Assembly: GCA_000169395.1 (NCBI GenBank)
Contig: AAXZ01000009.1
Location: 34,954-98,953 of the forward strand
Origin: Rhodobacteraceae bacterium HTCC2150
Lineage (GTDB): Bacteria > Pseudomonadota > Alphaproteobacteria > Rhodobacterales > Rhodobacteraceae
Reading direction: 5' to 3'
DNA: 64,000 bases
In this document: piece by piece, positions 1-8,934 of the stretch
Position numbering within the stretch: position 1 is the first letter of the stretch
How the letters are laid out: the number at the start of each line of letters is the position of its first letter
Program-made: the position numbers and the translations under genes
The notes under the pieces: generated by a model
Seen by the model: the letters and a program-made list of their open reading frames with translations, nothing else
Told to the model about the DNA's origin: nothing
The model's database searches: none

Positions 1-801
1 ACGCGATGAATGTGGTCAGTGGCAGCAAGTGCGGGATAACCACGTGGCGGATTTGCAGCCAACGACTGGCGCCATCCACGCGGGCGGCTTCCAATGTGTC
101 CTGACTTACCGACTGAAGGCCTGCGTAATAAACAATGAATGCAAAAGGGGCCGAGTGCCACACGCCGTAAACCATCAACATGATCCACATTAGAGGTGTC
201 GATGCTTTGACCGACAAATCAGGGTCACCAGCAAGAAATTGCAGTGTCGCCCCGACAATGCCCCGTGCGTCGACCATCCAAAACAGGATTAGCGCACCCA
301 CCAGTGGTGTAATCATCATCGGCAAAAGTGAGAAAAAGATAAGCGGGCCGCGGATCTTTTGACCGCACTGTTAACCGCCACAGCGACCACAAATCCCAAT
401 ATTATTACAAGGGGCGTTACAACAAACGTAAAGACCAGCGTAAATGAAATAGCGTTGTAAAATGGCAAATTCAGCATCTGCGAGCCGAAGTCACGCCAAG
501 AATTTGACCTTGTCCAATTCTTACCAACCTCTTCAATAGCCAGATGGTTGCGGTCGGCATATGTCGTCAGTCCCGCAAACTGACCCAATGGGCGATTTGC
601 ACGCAATTCAGCAGTGGCATCCTGATCAACCGTAGTTGATTCCTTGCAGCCAAACACATCGCACGTTTCAACGGTTTTGATCACTTGTTCATGATCAACG
701 TAAACGGATTGTACGACAACAGAAATGATTGGAAAAAAGATAAACAACAACATTGCAAAAGCTGATGGAAGAACAAACCAGAAAAAAGATTTATGTTTCA
801 T
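1..801 (-). pseudogene. Sugar ABC transporter permease (MalF/UgpA type), frameshifted, runs off window edge
   Basis: Inner-membrane permease of a carbohydrate ABC importer, third in a minus-strand set after the ATPase and binding protein. The first about 150 residues hold an N-terminal membrane segment and a large periplasmic insert, then a second hydrophobic stretch. The frame closes shortly after position 357. The frame one base away continues a normal permease with the EAA-type cytoplasmic loop (EAARVDGASRWLQI near positions 50-90) to the window edge. Joining the halves needs one extra base at an A/T run at 357-360, that is, one A lost from a run on the coding strand. Either the gene is broken or the sequence has a homopolymer error. 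The core family assignment is secure; the substrate is unknown. Confidence 0.75.
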
Positions 802-843
802 AGTCTTGATGCCCCCTAGGCTTTGATCAAGGTTGTTGAAAAT

Positions 844-867
844 CCGGGGCAGGTATGCCCGCCCCGG
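844..867 (-). terminator. Hairpin between binding protein and permease
   Basis: Seven-base perfect arms CCGGGGC and GCCCCGG with a ten-base loop lie directly after the binding-protein stop in transcription order and are followed by ATTTTC on the minus strand. Such partial terminators commonly keep the binding protein in excess over the permeases. The U tract is short, so read-through is expected. Confidence 0.5.
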
Positions 868-880
868 ATCGAAGGTTTCC

Positions 881-2107
881 TTAGTTTAGGAAGCCTTTTT
901 CTTTTGCAGCAGCAGTGTAAGCGGCTTCGGCATCTGCCAATGCTTGTTCTGCGCTTTCTTTACCAAGCAAGAAGTCAGACAAGTTGCCACCCAAAGCAGT
1001 GTGCAACAGACCGTGGTATGGCAGCATTGGGTAAGAAGTTGTGCCCGCCGCGATTGCAGCAAATACGCCATCATTAACCGGTGCTGGTGTGTAGCCTTCG
1101 ATCATCCAGACAGCCTGACCCATTGTTTCATCGTTCAAGATTGCTGGGCTCGTGCCATTCTTCATAGCTACGAATGTTGCGACCGCATCAGCGTCTGATA
1201 CGTTCTTGGCAACAGTCCAGCCGTCCCACCAAAGTGTAGACGCTGGGATTGAGCCGCCACCAACTGTCAACGGTCCGCCCGCAACGATGTTGGAATAAAC
1301 CTGCTCTTCTGCACCCTCATCATCCATCAATGGGCCCATGCGTGATCCCCACATGTTCATCAACATGACGTTGCCTGCTTCCATTTCAGCGTTAGTCGCG
1401 TTGGAATCATGCGTTAGGAAGTCTGGGTTCATGTATTCTGTCAGTTCTTTCATCACGTTTAAGGCAGCAACACCCTGAGCGTTATTGATGGAAACTTCAG
1501 CCGTACCGGCATTGTAGAATTCGCCGCCGTGGCCAAGATACATGTTGGTGAATTCCTGCGCGAGGTTCCAACCGGCTTTGTATGCACCGCCAACTGGGTA
1601 TTCGCTAATACCTGCCGCGCGAATTTTTTCGGCAGCTTCCAGAAGTTCTTCGTATGTGCTTGGCACATCAACACCGATTTCTGCGAGCACATCTTTACGA
1701 TAAGCAAGTGTCTGCGCGTTCGCCATAAAGGCAACGGCCATAACATCACCACCAATGGTGATCAGTTGGTTCTTAGGAATGTCCTGACCATGTGAAGCAA
1801 TAAGATCGTTCAACGGGCGAACAACATCTTCGTTCATCAACGCAACAAGTGAAGAGTTAGCGATGATCGCTGACGTATATTCAGCAGGGTTGCCGCTCAT
1901 GCCGTCAACGTTAATTTTTTGGTGGTCAGCTGTTAGGTTTGACTTAACTTCACCGCCTGTACACGCAGCCGCACCATTGGCAACTGTGTGAATGGCTGGA
2001 AATTCGTTGCCAACAATGCTGACATTTCCGGAAATTTCGCAGGCCGCGAATGCGGAACCAGCTGTGATTGCTAATACGCTTGTAAGCGCAATTTTATTTA
2101 GAAACAT
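881..2107 (-). CDS. Extracellular solute-binding protein of a sugar ABC transporter (family 1)
   Basis: Periplasmic binding protein of 408 residues that would deliver a sugar-like solute to the neighbouring permease and ATPase. It starts with a clear Sec signal peptide (hydrophobic core after MFLNKIALT, cleavage near AFAACE) and continues as a typical family 1 protein with a WWDGWTVAKN stretch and an EIGVDVPSTYEELLEAAEKI segment common in this family. The start is backed by an AAGGGAGAG purine tract just upstream. It sits between the ATPase gene and the permease on the same strand. Substrate cannot be read from the sequence; a glucoside or other neutral sugar is a guess from the LacI-type operators upstream. 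Confidence 0.88.
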   Translation of the reverse strand: MFLNKIALTSVLAITAGSAFAACEISGNVSIVGNEFPAIHTVANGAAACTGGEVKSNLTADHQKINVDGMSGNPAEYTSAIIANSSLVALMNEDVVRPLNDLIASHGQDIPKNQLITIGGDVMAVAFMANAQTLAYRKDVLAEIGVDVPSTYEELLEAAEKIRAAGISEYPVGGAYKAGWNLAQEFTNMYLGHGGEFYNAGTAEVSINNAQGVAALNVMKELTEYMNPDFLTHDSNATNAEMEAGNVMLMNMWGSRMGPLMDDEGAEEQVYSNIVAGGPLTVGGGSIPASTLWWDGWTVAKNVSDADAVATFVAMKNGTSPAILNDETMGQAVWMIEGYTPAPVNDGVFAAIAAGTTSYPMLPYHGLLHTALGGNLSDFLLGKESAEQALADAEAAYTAAAKEKGFLN

Positions 2108-2186
2108 TTAGTCTCTCTCCCTTTTGAATGGATGCATCTTCGAAGCCTGCATCCGTTGATCCCGCCAAAGCGGGCATTTGCGGGGG

Positions 2187-3236
2187 TCACCCCCCGATAC
2201 GCGCACCTGTTTCGGCTTCGAACAGGTGACAGTGTTCTTTCGGCACCTTAATCGACACCTTTTCGTCGATTGCTGCCCTATAATTTTTGTCGGCTTTCAC
2301 TGAAACCAAGGCACCGCCAATGCGTACGCTGACCATTGTCGCGTCACCTAATAGTTCCATTGTGTAAATCGGCGCGTTAATCTGCCCGTCGCTCTCAACA
2401 ACGCTGGCATCTTCGGCGCGGAACCCAAGTGTTACAGGACCATCTGCTGCATCAAGTCCGCGGATTTCAACATTATTAGTGGTAAATGTTCCGTCTTTGA
2501 TTTCCCCATCCATTAGGTTCATCGCTGGGTTACCAATAAAGCTGGCAACAAAGGCGTTCGCGGGGTTGTCATAAATTTCAACAGGCGTGCCGACTTGCTG
2601 CACGACACCGGCCTTCATGATCACAACCCGATCCGCCAATGTCATGGCTTCGATTTGGTCGTGGGTTACATAAATCGTCGTAACCGCCAATTCATGAGAC
2701 AAGTTTTTGATCTGCGCGCGGGTCGAAACCCGCAGCTTGGCATCAAGATTGGAAAGAGGCTCGTCCATTAAGAACACGTTTGGTTCCCGCACAACCGCGC
2801 GGGCAAGTGCGACGCGCTGGCGTTGACCGCCTGACAATTCGGCAGGTTTACGGTGCAAGAAATCATCAAGCTCAACCATGGCACTGGCCCGGCGAACTTT
2901 CTCATCATGGGTTTTGGGATCAATGCCACGCACACGCAAAGGAAAACGAATATTTTCATAAACGTTCATATTTGGATAAAGTGCATAGCTTTGGAACACC
3001 ATCGCCACATCGCGGTCTTTTGGTTCAAGGTCATTGACCCGTACCCCATCAACCAGAATGTCGCCTTCTGTGGCATCCTCAAGACCAGCAATCATTCGCA
3101 TCGTAGTTGTTTTGCCGCAGCCTGAAGGCCCAAGCAAAACCAAAAACTCTTTGTCAGCAATAGTAAGATCAAATTCGTGTACACCCACGAAAGACCCCCA
3201 ACGTTTCGACAAATTCCGGAGCTGTATTTCGGCCAT
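2187..3236 (-). CDS. Sugar ABC transporter ATP-binding protein (UgpC/MalK family)
   Basis: Cytoplasmic ATPase that energises the adjacent sugar importer. The 349-residue product has Walker A GPSGCGKTT near residue 38, the signature LSGGQRQRVALARA, Walker B VFLMDEPLSNLDAKLR and the H-loop YVTHDQIEAM, followed by the C-terminal regulatory TOBE domain usual for MalK/UgpC. The frame is open further upstream, but the ATG at 3236 is preferred because AGGGGGAAGAT precedes it and homologues begin MAEIQL. It is the first gene of the minus-strand set and shares the divergent control region with the SnoaL-like gene. The long family-specific C terminus argues against an unrelated ABC ATPase. Confidence 0.9.
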   Translation of the reverse strand: MAEIQLRNLSKRWGSFVGVHEFDLTIADKEFLVLLGPSGCGKTTTMRMIAGLEDATEGDILVDGVRVNDLEPKDRDVAMVFQSYALYPNMNVYENIRFPLRVRGIDPKTHDEKVRRASAMVELDDFLHRKPAELSGGQRQRVALARAVVREPNVFLMDEPLSNLDAKLRVSTRAQIKNLSHELAVTTIYVTHDQIEAMTLADRVVIMKAGVVQQVGTPVEIYDNPANAFVASFIGNPAMNLMDGEIKDGTFTTNNVEIRGLDAADGPVTLGFRAEDASVVESDGQINAPIYTMELLGDATMVSVRIGGALVSVKADKNYRAAIDEKVSIKVPKEHCHLFEAETGARIGG

Positions 3237-3267
3237 ATCTTCCCCCTGACGGAATGCAGAATATTTT

Positions 3268-3283
3268 TTGCATGCGTTTGCAA
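3268..3283. promoter_or_regulatory. LacI-family operator, copy 1
   Basis: The 16-base site TTGCATGCGTTTGCAA has symmetric TTGCA/TGCAA arms around a central CG, the hallmark of LacI-family repressor operators. It lies 32 bases before the ATPase start, in the divergent promoter. A second copy is centred 55 bases away. Confidence 0.65.
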
Positions 3284-3322
3284 AGATCATAGACATCAGG
3301 CGATTTGTTTGGCAACATGTTT

Positions 3323-3338
3323 TTGCAAGCGAATGCAA
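3323..3338. promoter_or_regulatory. LacI-family operator, copy 2
   Basis: TTGCAAGCGAATGCAA repeats the arms and the central CG of the site at 3268-3283. It lies about 33 bases before the rightward start at 3371. Two sites about five helical turns apart suggest one repressor controlling both directions, possibly by looping. No lacI gene is present in the window. Confidence 0.65.
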
Positions 3339-3370
3339 TAAAATGCCAATCAGAACCAGAAAGTACGCGC

Positions 3371-4408
3371 ATGAATCCCGATTTTAAAGATGAAAAGCAG
3401 CTTGTTAGGGACTATTATGCGCGTCTTGATGGCGCGAACGTAGCTGATATTCCTGCGGTTTTGGAAGCATTCACAACCAAAGAATATCTGTGGCGTGGCT
3501 ATCATCCCTTTCATGAAATCAGAACGTCTGTCGAGGTGGCCGAATTGTTTTGGCAACCGCTTCGCAGGTCTTTGACCTCGCTTCAACGCCGCCTCAATGT
3601 CTTTATGGCTGGTCAAAATACAATCACGGATACAGGTGGTGTTTGGGTCGTCGCCATGGGGCACTTAATGGGCCTATTTGATCAACCGTGGCTGGGCATT
3701 CCGCCAACCGGAAAAATTGCGATGCTACGCTTTTGCGAATTTCATCGGGTTGAGAACGGCAAGATTGTCGATACAGCGATGTTTTTCGATATTCCGCACT
3801 TAATGGTGCAGGCTGGCTTGCGGCCTTTTCCGAACCAAACCGCCGCACATTTGGTGCAACCCGGCCCGATGACCCACGAAGGCGTAATGTTTGAACCCCA
3901 AGATCCGGCCAAAGGGCAAAAGACACTCGCCACTATTGAAAAAATGATCACCGATCTTGGTCAATGGGACAGCCCCTTAAGCCTTGAGGATGAACTGCGA
4001 CTAACGTGGGCGGAAGACATGATCTGGTGGGGCCCAGAGGGCATCGGTGCGACTTACACAATCGAGCGTTATGCCAAACAGCATTCCGGCCCGTTTCGAG
4101 CGAGCCTGACCAATCGAAGCAAAACAGGGCACATTGCGCGATTGGCAGAAGGCAACTTTGGGGGCTTTTTTGGCTGGCCAAACTTTACCGCCACGCCCTC
4201 TGGTGGGTTCATGGGGATGCCTGCAACCAATACGCCTGCAGAATTTCGTGTCATCGACATCTACAGACGTGAAGGGGAAAAACTTGCCGAAAACTGGATT
4301 TTCATTGATCTTCTGCACTTCTGGAACATGCAAGGTATCGACATTCTGGCGCGCACAACGGGTATTCATGCAGGCCGTGAAATCGGCGCGAAAGGCGTGG
4401 CGTTATGA
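3371..4408 (+). CDS. SnoaL-like / NTF2-fold protein, apparently two tandem domains
   Basis: A 345-residue cytoplasmic protein with two SnoaL-like (NTF2-fold) halves. The first covers about residues 5-150 (LVRDYYARLDGANVADIPAV, later FCEFHRVENGKIVDTAMFFD). The second runs from about 200 to the end, with WAEDMIWWGPEGIG and the closing AENWIFIDLLHFWNMQGID. Members of this fold act as small cyclases, isomerases or hydratases, but no specific reaction can be named. The ATG at 3371 is taken rather than an earlier in-frame ATG because the family homology begins there; the ribosome site is weak. It overlaps the next gene by four bases (ATGA), so the two are translationally coupled, and it is divergent from the sugar importer. 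Confidence 0.75.
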   Translation: MNPDFKDEKQLVRDYYARLDGANVADIPAVLEAFTTKEYLWRGYHPFHEIRTSVEVAELFWQPLRRSLTSLQRRLNVFMAGQNTITDTGGVWVVAMGHLMGLFDQPWLGIPPTGKIAMLRFCEFHRVENGKIVDTAMFFDIPHLMVQAGLRPFPNQTAAHLVQPGPMTHEGVMFEPQDPAKGQKTLATIEKMITDLGQWDSPLSLEDELRLTWAEDMIWWGPEGIGATYTIERYAKQHSGPFRASLTNRSKTGHIARLAEGNFGGFFGWPNFTATPSGGFMGMPATNTPAEFRVIDIYRREGEKLAENWIFIDLLHFWNMQGIDILARTTGIHAGREIGAKGVAL

Positions 4409-5283
4409 TTGATGCACACCATCATCTTTGGGATCTTTCTGCTGTTAATTATCCTTGGTTAATGGCGCAGGGCGTTGAGCGTTTCTTTGGCGATCCAACC
4501 CCAATTCAGCGCGACTATCTTATCAACGAATTTCGCAACGAGGCTATAGCCGAAGGTTTTGGCGCATCTGTGCACATTCAGGTGGGCGCGGAAAATAGCA
4601 TGGACGAGGCACGCTGGGTTCAATCTGTTGCCAATGCCAATCCTGACTGGCCCTTGAAGCAAGTTGTTTTTGTTGATCTTACAGCGCCCGATTTGGATGC
4701 GCAGTTAGATGCCTTTCAAGCCCTGCCAAGCGTCGTTGGTGTGCGCCAAATTGTTGGCCGTGCACCGGGTGAGGACGCAGTAACTGGTACGAATACTCTA
4801 CTGGATAACCCTGACTTTGTAACTGGTTTGCAAAACGCAGGACGTCGCGGTCTTAGTTTTGATCTTCAGTTGATACCGGAATTGATGGGCAAAACTGCCG
4901 ATCTCCTTGCGCGGGCATCGGATACGGCTGTTGCACTTTGTCATGCTGGGTCCCCGCATGATCGATCGAATGATGGATTGCCGCGTTGGGCAGACGAATT
5001 GCGTGCGCTGTCTGATCTGCCTCAGGTGTCTTGTAAACTGTCTGGACTGGGTATGTTTGATCATGACTGGCAGCCCGAGGGTTTCCGCCCAATTGTCGAA
5101 ACTTGCCTTGATCAGTTCAGCCCTAGTCGCGTGATGTTCGGATCAAACTTTCCGGTGGATAAACTGTATTCCGACTATGCCACACTGGCAAAAACTTATC
5201 GCGATCTTGTTCCGCGTGAAATGCATCAAGCGGTATTCAACGATACAGCAGCAGATTTCTATTCCATGTTCAGCGGCAAGTAA
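4405..5283 (+). CDS. Amidohydrolase 2 family protein (COG3618, lactonase-like)
   Basis: A 292-residue TIM-barrel hydrolase of the amidohydrolase 2 / COG3618 group, which includes sugar lactonases such as L-fuconolactonase and 2-pyrone-4,6-dicarboxylate lactonase. Metal-site features visible are the opening MIDAHHHLWD, a HIQVGAE strand, LCHAGSPHD in the middle and the terminal MFGSNFPVDKL. It begins inside the stop of the SnoaL-like gene, so the pair is one operon. With a sugar importer divergent and LacI-type operators between them, a role in hydrolysing a sugar-derived lactone is plausible but is inference only. Confidence 0.82.
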   Translation: MIDAHHHLWDLSAVNYPWLMAQGVERFFGDPTPIQRDYLINEFRNEAIAEGFGASVHIQVGAENSMDEARWVQSVANANPDWPLKQVVFVDLTAPDLDAQLDAFQALPSVVGVRQIVGRAPGEDAVTGTNTLLDNPDFVTGLQNAGRRGLSFDLQLIPELMGKTADLLARASDTAVALCHAGSPHDRSNDGLPRWADELRALSDLPQVSCKLSGLGMFDHDWQPEGFRPIVETCLDQFSPSRVMFGSNFPVDKLYSDYATLAKTYRDLVPREMHQAVFNDTAADFYSMFSGK

Positions 5284-5362
5284 TCTTGACACGAACCTCC
5301 AATAATTTTTAAGGCCACGTATTCCAATTTATCTGACGACGTACAATTCGAAAGCAATTTAA

Positions 5363-6010
5363 ATGCCCAAAACTCAAAATTCATATTCAATTTTTAACCC
5401 ACCAGTTTTGGCCTTGCTCGCCTTGAGTCTCGTCCCATTTGCATTTCCAAATTTTGTTAAAGCTGAAAATCTAAGCGAACGCGAATTTTGTAATGCTACG
5501 ATACAACGCTTGGCGTTAGAAAGCGAAAGCACCGAGCCACCGGACACAACCGGATGTATCCAAATGGAAAATATTCTGAATAGATCGACTACTTGGCCAG
5601 ACTTCACAATAAATTTCAATAAAGGAATGACAAATGAAGCATTTCCTTCATACCTAGGCAATGCCTTGGCCCAAAACAGAAATCGAAATCAAATTGAGGC
5701 TTTTATTTTCGCGGATAAAGCTCTGATTAACTCAACGCAAATTTTTGCAAGATTTCCCAATGACCAACGGCGTAGCACCTATCTTGGTCTAATATTAGAA
5801 CTCAGAAATTCATTTCTGGAACCCATTCTCAATAGTGGGTTTGATCGCCATAAGTTGCGGTCAAGCTATAACGAACGAGTTAGAGAGACCACATTCAACG
5901 GATTGCCTTCTCAAGCTGTATTGATTTGCTTGCTAATGAACGATCCTCTTATTGGCGACTTTCAAAAAATAATTGATTCAAAGTCATTCAACAAATGTCT
6001 TCAAAAATAG
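5363..6010 (+). CDS. Hypothetical exported protein, AT-rich
   Basis: A 215-residue protein I do not recognise. A hydrophobic stretch at about residues 14-33 followed by FVKAEN resembles a signal peptide, so it is probably exported. The rest is polar with several Cys (FCNATIQ, TTGCIQ, LICLLM, FNKCLQK), suggesting disulfides. Base composition is more AT-rich than the neighbours and the ribosome site is poor. A fragment of the same gene about 88 bases long occurs again at 11677-11764 with a few mismatches, so related copies have moved or duplicated locally. An IS66-like remnant lies directly downstream. It may be horizontally acquired. Confidence 0.55.
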   Translation: MPKTQNSYSIFNPPVLALLALSLVPFAFPNFVKAENLSEREFCNATIQRLALESESTEPPDTTGCIQMENILNRSTTWPDFTINFNKGMTNEAFPSYLGNALAQNRNRNQIEAFIFADKALINSTQIFARFPNDQRRSTYLGLILELRNSFLEPILNSGFDRHKLRSSYNERVRETTFNGLPSQAVLICLLMNDPLIGDFQKIIDSKSFNKCLQK

Positions 6011-6726
6011 GAAAATTTTCTGAGTACATACAATATGATGAGGGTTTATTGACTAAGCTCAAAAATCGAATTCCCCCCGCGCACACCATTTTCACTCTCA
6101 TGGAATCCGCCAAGCTCAACAAGATTGATGAACTGCTTTCGCGGGACTGTAAGAGCTGAAGCCTTGCACCAGTTCCCAAATTTTCAAGGTAGTAACCATT
6201 CAATATCCTTCTGCTTGTGAATTTGGGCAGTTGCGGTGGGCGGCTTGTTCATCGACATGCGGCCCTTGGAACTTGAACACATTCTTTGAACGGTGATTGT
6301 TTGCAAAACAAGCGATCTGAGGGGGGCTAACTTTCACCTGATATGGGCCAAACCGGCGAATGAGGAACGATCCATATCCAGACCTTCGCGGTTAATGATT
6401 TGGGCTTGGCGAAATGTGGGGTGCTGTCTCACAAGGTTTGCCATTGGTCGGGCGCGTGTTTGATAGACATTCATCAGGCAAGGGTACATGGCTGACAAAA
6501 GCACTGCACCCATCATGTGGGAGGATTTCGTCCAGTAGGATAAAAACTATTTCAACGCAAATTTGAGAGCTTACTTGATATTTCTTACGCTGAATGCTTT
6601 GTCTTGTATCGGGCACATTGTTTGCAGTCGAATCTGGTTTTGTCTCGAGGAGGAGCGTCAATACCGGTTTCACTGTTTGGCAATTCTGTCGAATAAAAAG
6701 AATAAGTAACTCGGAGGAGAAAATAT
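6011..6726. other. 716-base gene-poor stretch with transposon debris
   Basis: No intact gene is credible here. The first 150 bases contain an IS66-like C-terminal remnant (listed separately). The middle part has short open frames on both strands with no recognisable family. The last 60 bases carry the leader of the TRAP binding protein with a strong GGAGGAG ribosome site at about 6711. It looks like a scar of past insertion and deletion. Confidence 0.5.
6085..6159 (+). pseudogene. IS66-family transposase C-terminal remnant
   Basis: The frame reads FTLMESAKLN directly joined to KIDELLSRDCKS and a stop. IS66 transposases end with a similar pair of motifs (LIETAKLNG followed some 25 residues later by RIDELLPW), so this looks like a C-terminal tail with an internal deletion. 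Only about 25 residues remain, so the call is tentative. Confidence 0.4.
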
Positions 6727-7812
6727 ATGGAACGTCGTAAGTTTTTAAAGGGTGCCGCACTCGGCGCTGGTGCAGTTGCTGTTGCATCACCAGCCATTGC
6801 CCAATCTGCGAAACAATTGACAATCGTATCAACATGGCCACGTGATTTCCCAGGTTTGGGAACGTCTGCTCAGCGCCTTGCTGCGCGCATTGCTCAACTT
6901 TCTGATGGTGCCTTCAACGTTGAATATTTCGCTGCTGGCGAACGCGTTGGTGCATTTGACAGCTTTGACGAAGTGGCATCTGGCAACAGCCAAGCCTACA
7001 TCGCGGCTGATTACTACTGGGGCGGCAAGCACCCAGCGTTTAACTATTTCACATCTGTGCCATTTGGCATGTCCACACCACAGTGGAATGCTTGGATCAA
7101 ATTCGGTGGCGGTCAAGAACTTTGGGACGAACTATCCGGTTCATTCGGTCTAAAAGCATTGGCTTGTGGGTCAACTGGTACGCAAGCTGGCGGTTGGTTC
7201 AACAAAGAGATTGAATCACCAGATGACTTCAAAGGTCTGAAAATGCGTATTCCCGGCCTTGGTGGTCAGGTTCTTACTAAATTGGGCGCATCAACGGTAT
7301 CACTTCCAGGTGGTCAGATTTATGAAAACCTTGTTTCTGGCGCCATCGACGCGACAGAGTGGGTTGGACCATACAATGACTACTTCATGAAGTTTTATGA
7401 GGCTGCTCAGTATTACTATACTGGTGGTATGCACGAGCCAGGTGGTGGTCTTGCGTTCGGTATGAACCTAGATTTCTGGAATGGTTTGTCAGACTACGAA
7501 AAATCCATCATCGAAGCCGCTTGTAACGAAGAGCATGCAGCATCACACGAAGAAAACATCGCGAAAAACGGTGAATTCCTAGCCAAATTGGTTAATGATC
7601 ACGGCGTGAAAATTCGTGCGTTTAACGATGACATCTGGGATGCATTCGGTGAAGCCGCAGAAGAAGTGTTCGAAGAAGTTCGCGCACATTCTCCACTTGC
7701 GGAAAAAATCGATGATGCGTTCCAAGCGTCTTTGCGTGAAACTGGTGAGTTTATGGCCAACTTCGAAGGCACATTCGTCAACCAGCGTAACCGGGTTTTG
7801 GATCTAGGTTAA
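6727..7812 (+). CDS. TRAP transporter substrate-binding protein (DctP/TakP type)
   Basis: A 361-residue periplasmic binding protein for a carboxylate-type solute. The N terminus is a twin-arginine style signal (MERRKFLKGAALGAG, cleavage near AIAQ). The body matches the TakP subgroup: DYYWGGKHPAFNYFTSVPFG, a GGWFNKEI segment, LKMRIPGLGGQVL and SGAIDATEWVGPYND, regions that line the ligand cleft in 2-oxoacid binders. A GGAGGAG ribosome site precedes the start. An intrinsic terminator follows, then the two membrane subunits in order. A 2-oxo or hydroxy acid is the likely substrate class; the exact compound is unknown. Confidence 0.88.
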   Translation: MERRKFLKGAALGAGAVAVASPAIAQSAKQLTIVSTWPRDFPGLGTSAQRLAARIAQLSDGAFNVEYFAAGERVGAFDSFDEVASGNSQAYIAADYYWGGKHPAFNYFTSVPFGMSTPQWNAWIKFGGGQELWDELSGSFGLKALACGSTGTQAGGWFNKEIESPDDFKGLKMRIPGLGGQVLTKLGASTVSLPGGQIYENLVSGAIDATEWVGPYNDYFMKFYEAAQYYYTGGMHEPGGGLAFGMNLDFWNGLSDYEKSIIEAACNEEHAASHEENIAKNGEFLAKLVNDHGVKIRAFNDDIWDAFGEAAEEVFEEVRAHSPLAEKIDDAFQASLRETGEFMANFEGTFVNQRNRVLDLG

Positions 7813-7831
7813 TCTGACAGGTTAAAACAGA

Positions 7832-7856
7832 ACGGGGCCTTTCTGGCCCCGTTTTT
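7832..7856 (+). terminator. Intrinsic terminator between TRAP binding protein and permeases
   Basis: Arms ACGGGGCC and GGCCCCGT with a TTTCT loop, followed by five T residues. It sits 20 bases after the binding-protein stop, which fits partial termination giving more binding protein than permease. Confidence 0.8.
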
Positions 7857-7924
7857 ACGATTGATAGACAGACGCACTCCCAATTTTTATTGGTAGAGAA
7901 GTGTCTTTTGACTTGGGGAATTCG

Positions 7925-8920
7925 ATGAGCACAACGTTTGAAGAAACTGGGATGGATCAAGGGCTGCCCACGGCGCCGATTGTTCGCACTTTTGGGTGGA
8001 TCATGCTGGCAGTTTTAGCGGCCTTTTTGATTAATAATGTTTTGATCGTTGCATGGGGATTTCCCGGTTTTTTCGCGATTTTCAGTGATGGCGGCATGCC
8101 TGCATTGATTAATTTGGCCGTCTACGTCGTGGCAATTGCCATTGCAGTTTTTTATGTTCAACGATCGCCTTCTAACCCACTTAGACGTGATGCGATGCGC
8201 ATTCACGCATTTAATTGTTATATTATTCGTGCGGCTTTTTGGATTGTATTGCTGGTCGGCATTGTTGACGCTCTTATCGCACTGGGACGCGTTGAAAGCC
8301 TGTTAGAGCTGATCTTTGCAGATGCCACCGTGACCAATCTTGGACGTGCGCAATTTGTTGGGCCTAATATCCATGTGCCTTTGATCATTGCTGGCATGTT
8401 CGTCGCTCTATTCACCCGAACGCTAGGCTTTCCATGGTTGGCGTTGATGATCGTGGCTGCCGAATTGGGCATCGTTATTTCGCGTTTTGTATTCAGTTAT
8501 GAGCAGGCGCTAATGGGTGACCTTGTTCGGTATTGGTATGCGGCGTTGTTCTTATTTGCCTCGGCCTATACGTTGTTTGAGGAAGGGCACGTACGTGTTG
8601 ACGTGCTCTACGCCGGATTTGGGAAAACCACCAAAGGGTTCCTGAATGCGTGGGGATCTATCTTGTTGGGTATGTCCACGGCATGGATAATCATTTACAT
8701 TGGATTTAACGGCAAAACGTCAATCATCAACAGCCCTGTTGCCAATTTTGAAGTGACGCAATCTGGTTCAACTGGGATGTTCATCAAATATCAAATGGCG
8801 GCATTTTTGGGCATCTTCGCCATCACAATGCTGATCCAATTTGTCAGCTATTTCTTTGAATCCGTTGCCGATTGGCGCGACCAAGACGGGCACCGTGAAG
8901 TCACGCCCGCGGCTCATTAA
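7925..8920 (+). CDS. TRAP transporter small permease subunit (DctQ-like), extended
   Basis: Integral membrane protein of 331 residues that pairs with the large permease in the TRAP system. Hydrophobic segments begin at FGWIMLAVLAAFLINNV and recur throughout; the C-terminal half carries the DctQ pattern (YALFLFASAYTLFEEGHVRVDVLY, then ILLGMSTAWIIIYIG). At about 330 residues it is roughly twice the usual DctQ length, as in TakPQM-like systems that have an N-terminal membrane extension. The ATG at 7925 is chosen because a GGGGA tract lies just before it; an upstream GTG at 7901 is possible. It ends 14 bases before the large permease. Confidence 0.85.
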   Translation: MSTTFEETGMDQGLPTAPIVRTFGWIMLAVLAAFLINNVLIVAWGFPGFFAIFSDGGMPALINLAVYVVAIAIAVFYVQRSPSNPLRRDAMRIHAFNCYIIRAAFWIVLLVGIVDALIALGRVESLLELIFADATVTNLGRAQFVGPNIHVPLIIAGMFVALFTRTLGFPWLALMIVAAELGIVISRFVFSYEQALMGDLVRYWYAALFLFASAYTLFEEGHVRVDVLYAGFGKTTKGFLNAWGSILLGMSTAWIIIYIGFNGKTSIINSPVANFEVTQSGSTGMFIKYQMAAFLGIFAITMLIQFVSYFFESVADWRDQDGHREVTPAAH

Positions 8921-8934
8921 TAAGGACAACGGAT

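Noticed and set aside
6334..6841. Two overlapping leftward frames in the gap before the TRAP binding protein
   Set aside because: No recognisable motifs, no ribosome site, and the right part overlaps the start of a certain gene.
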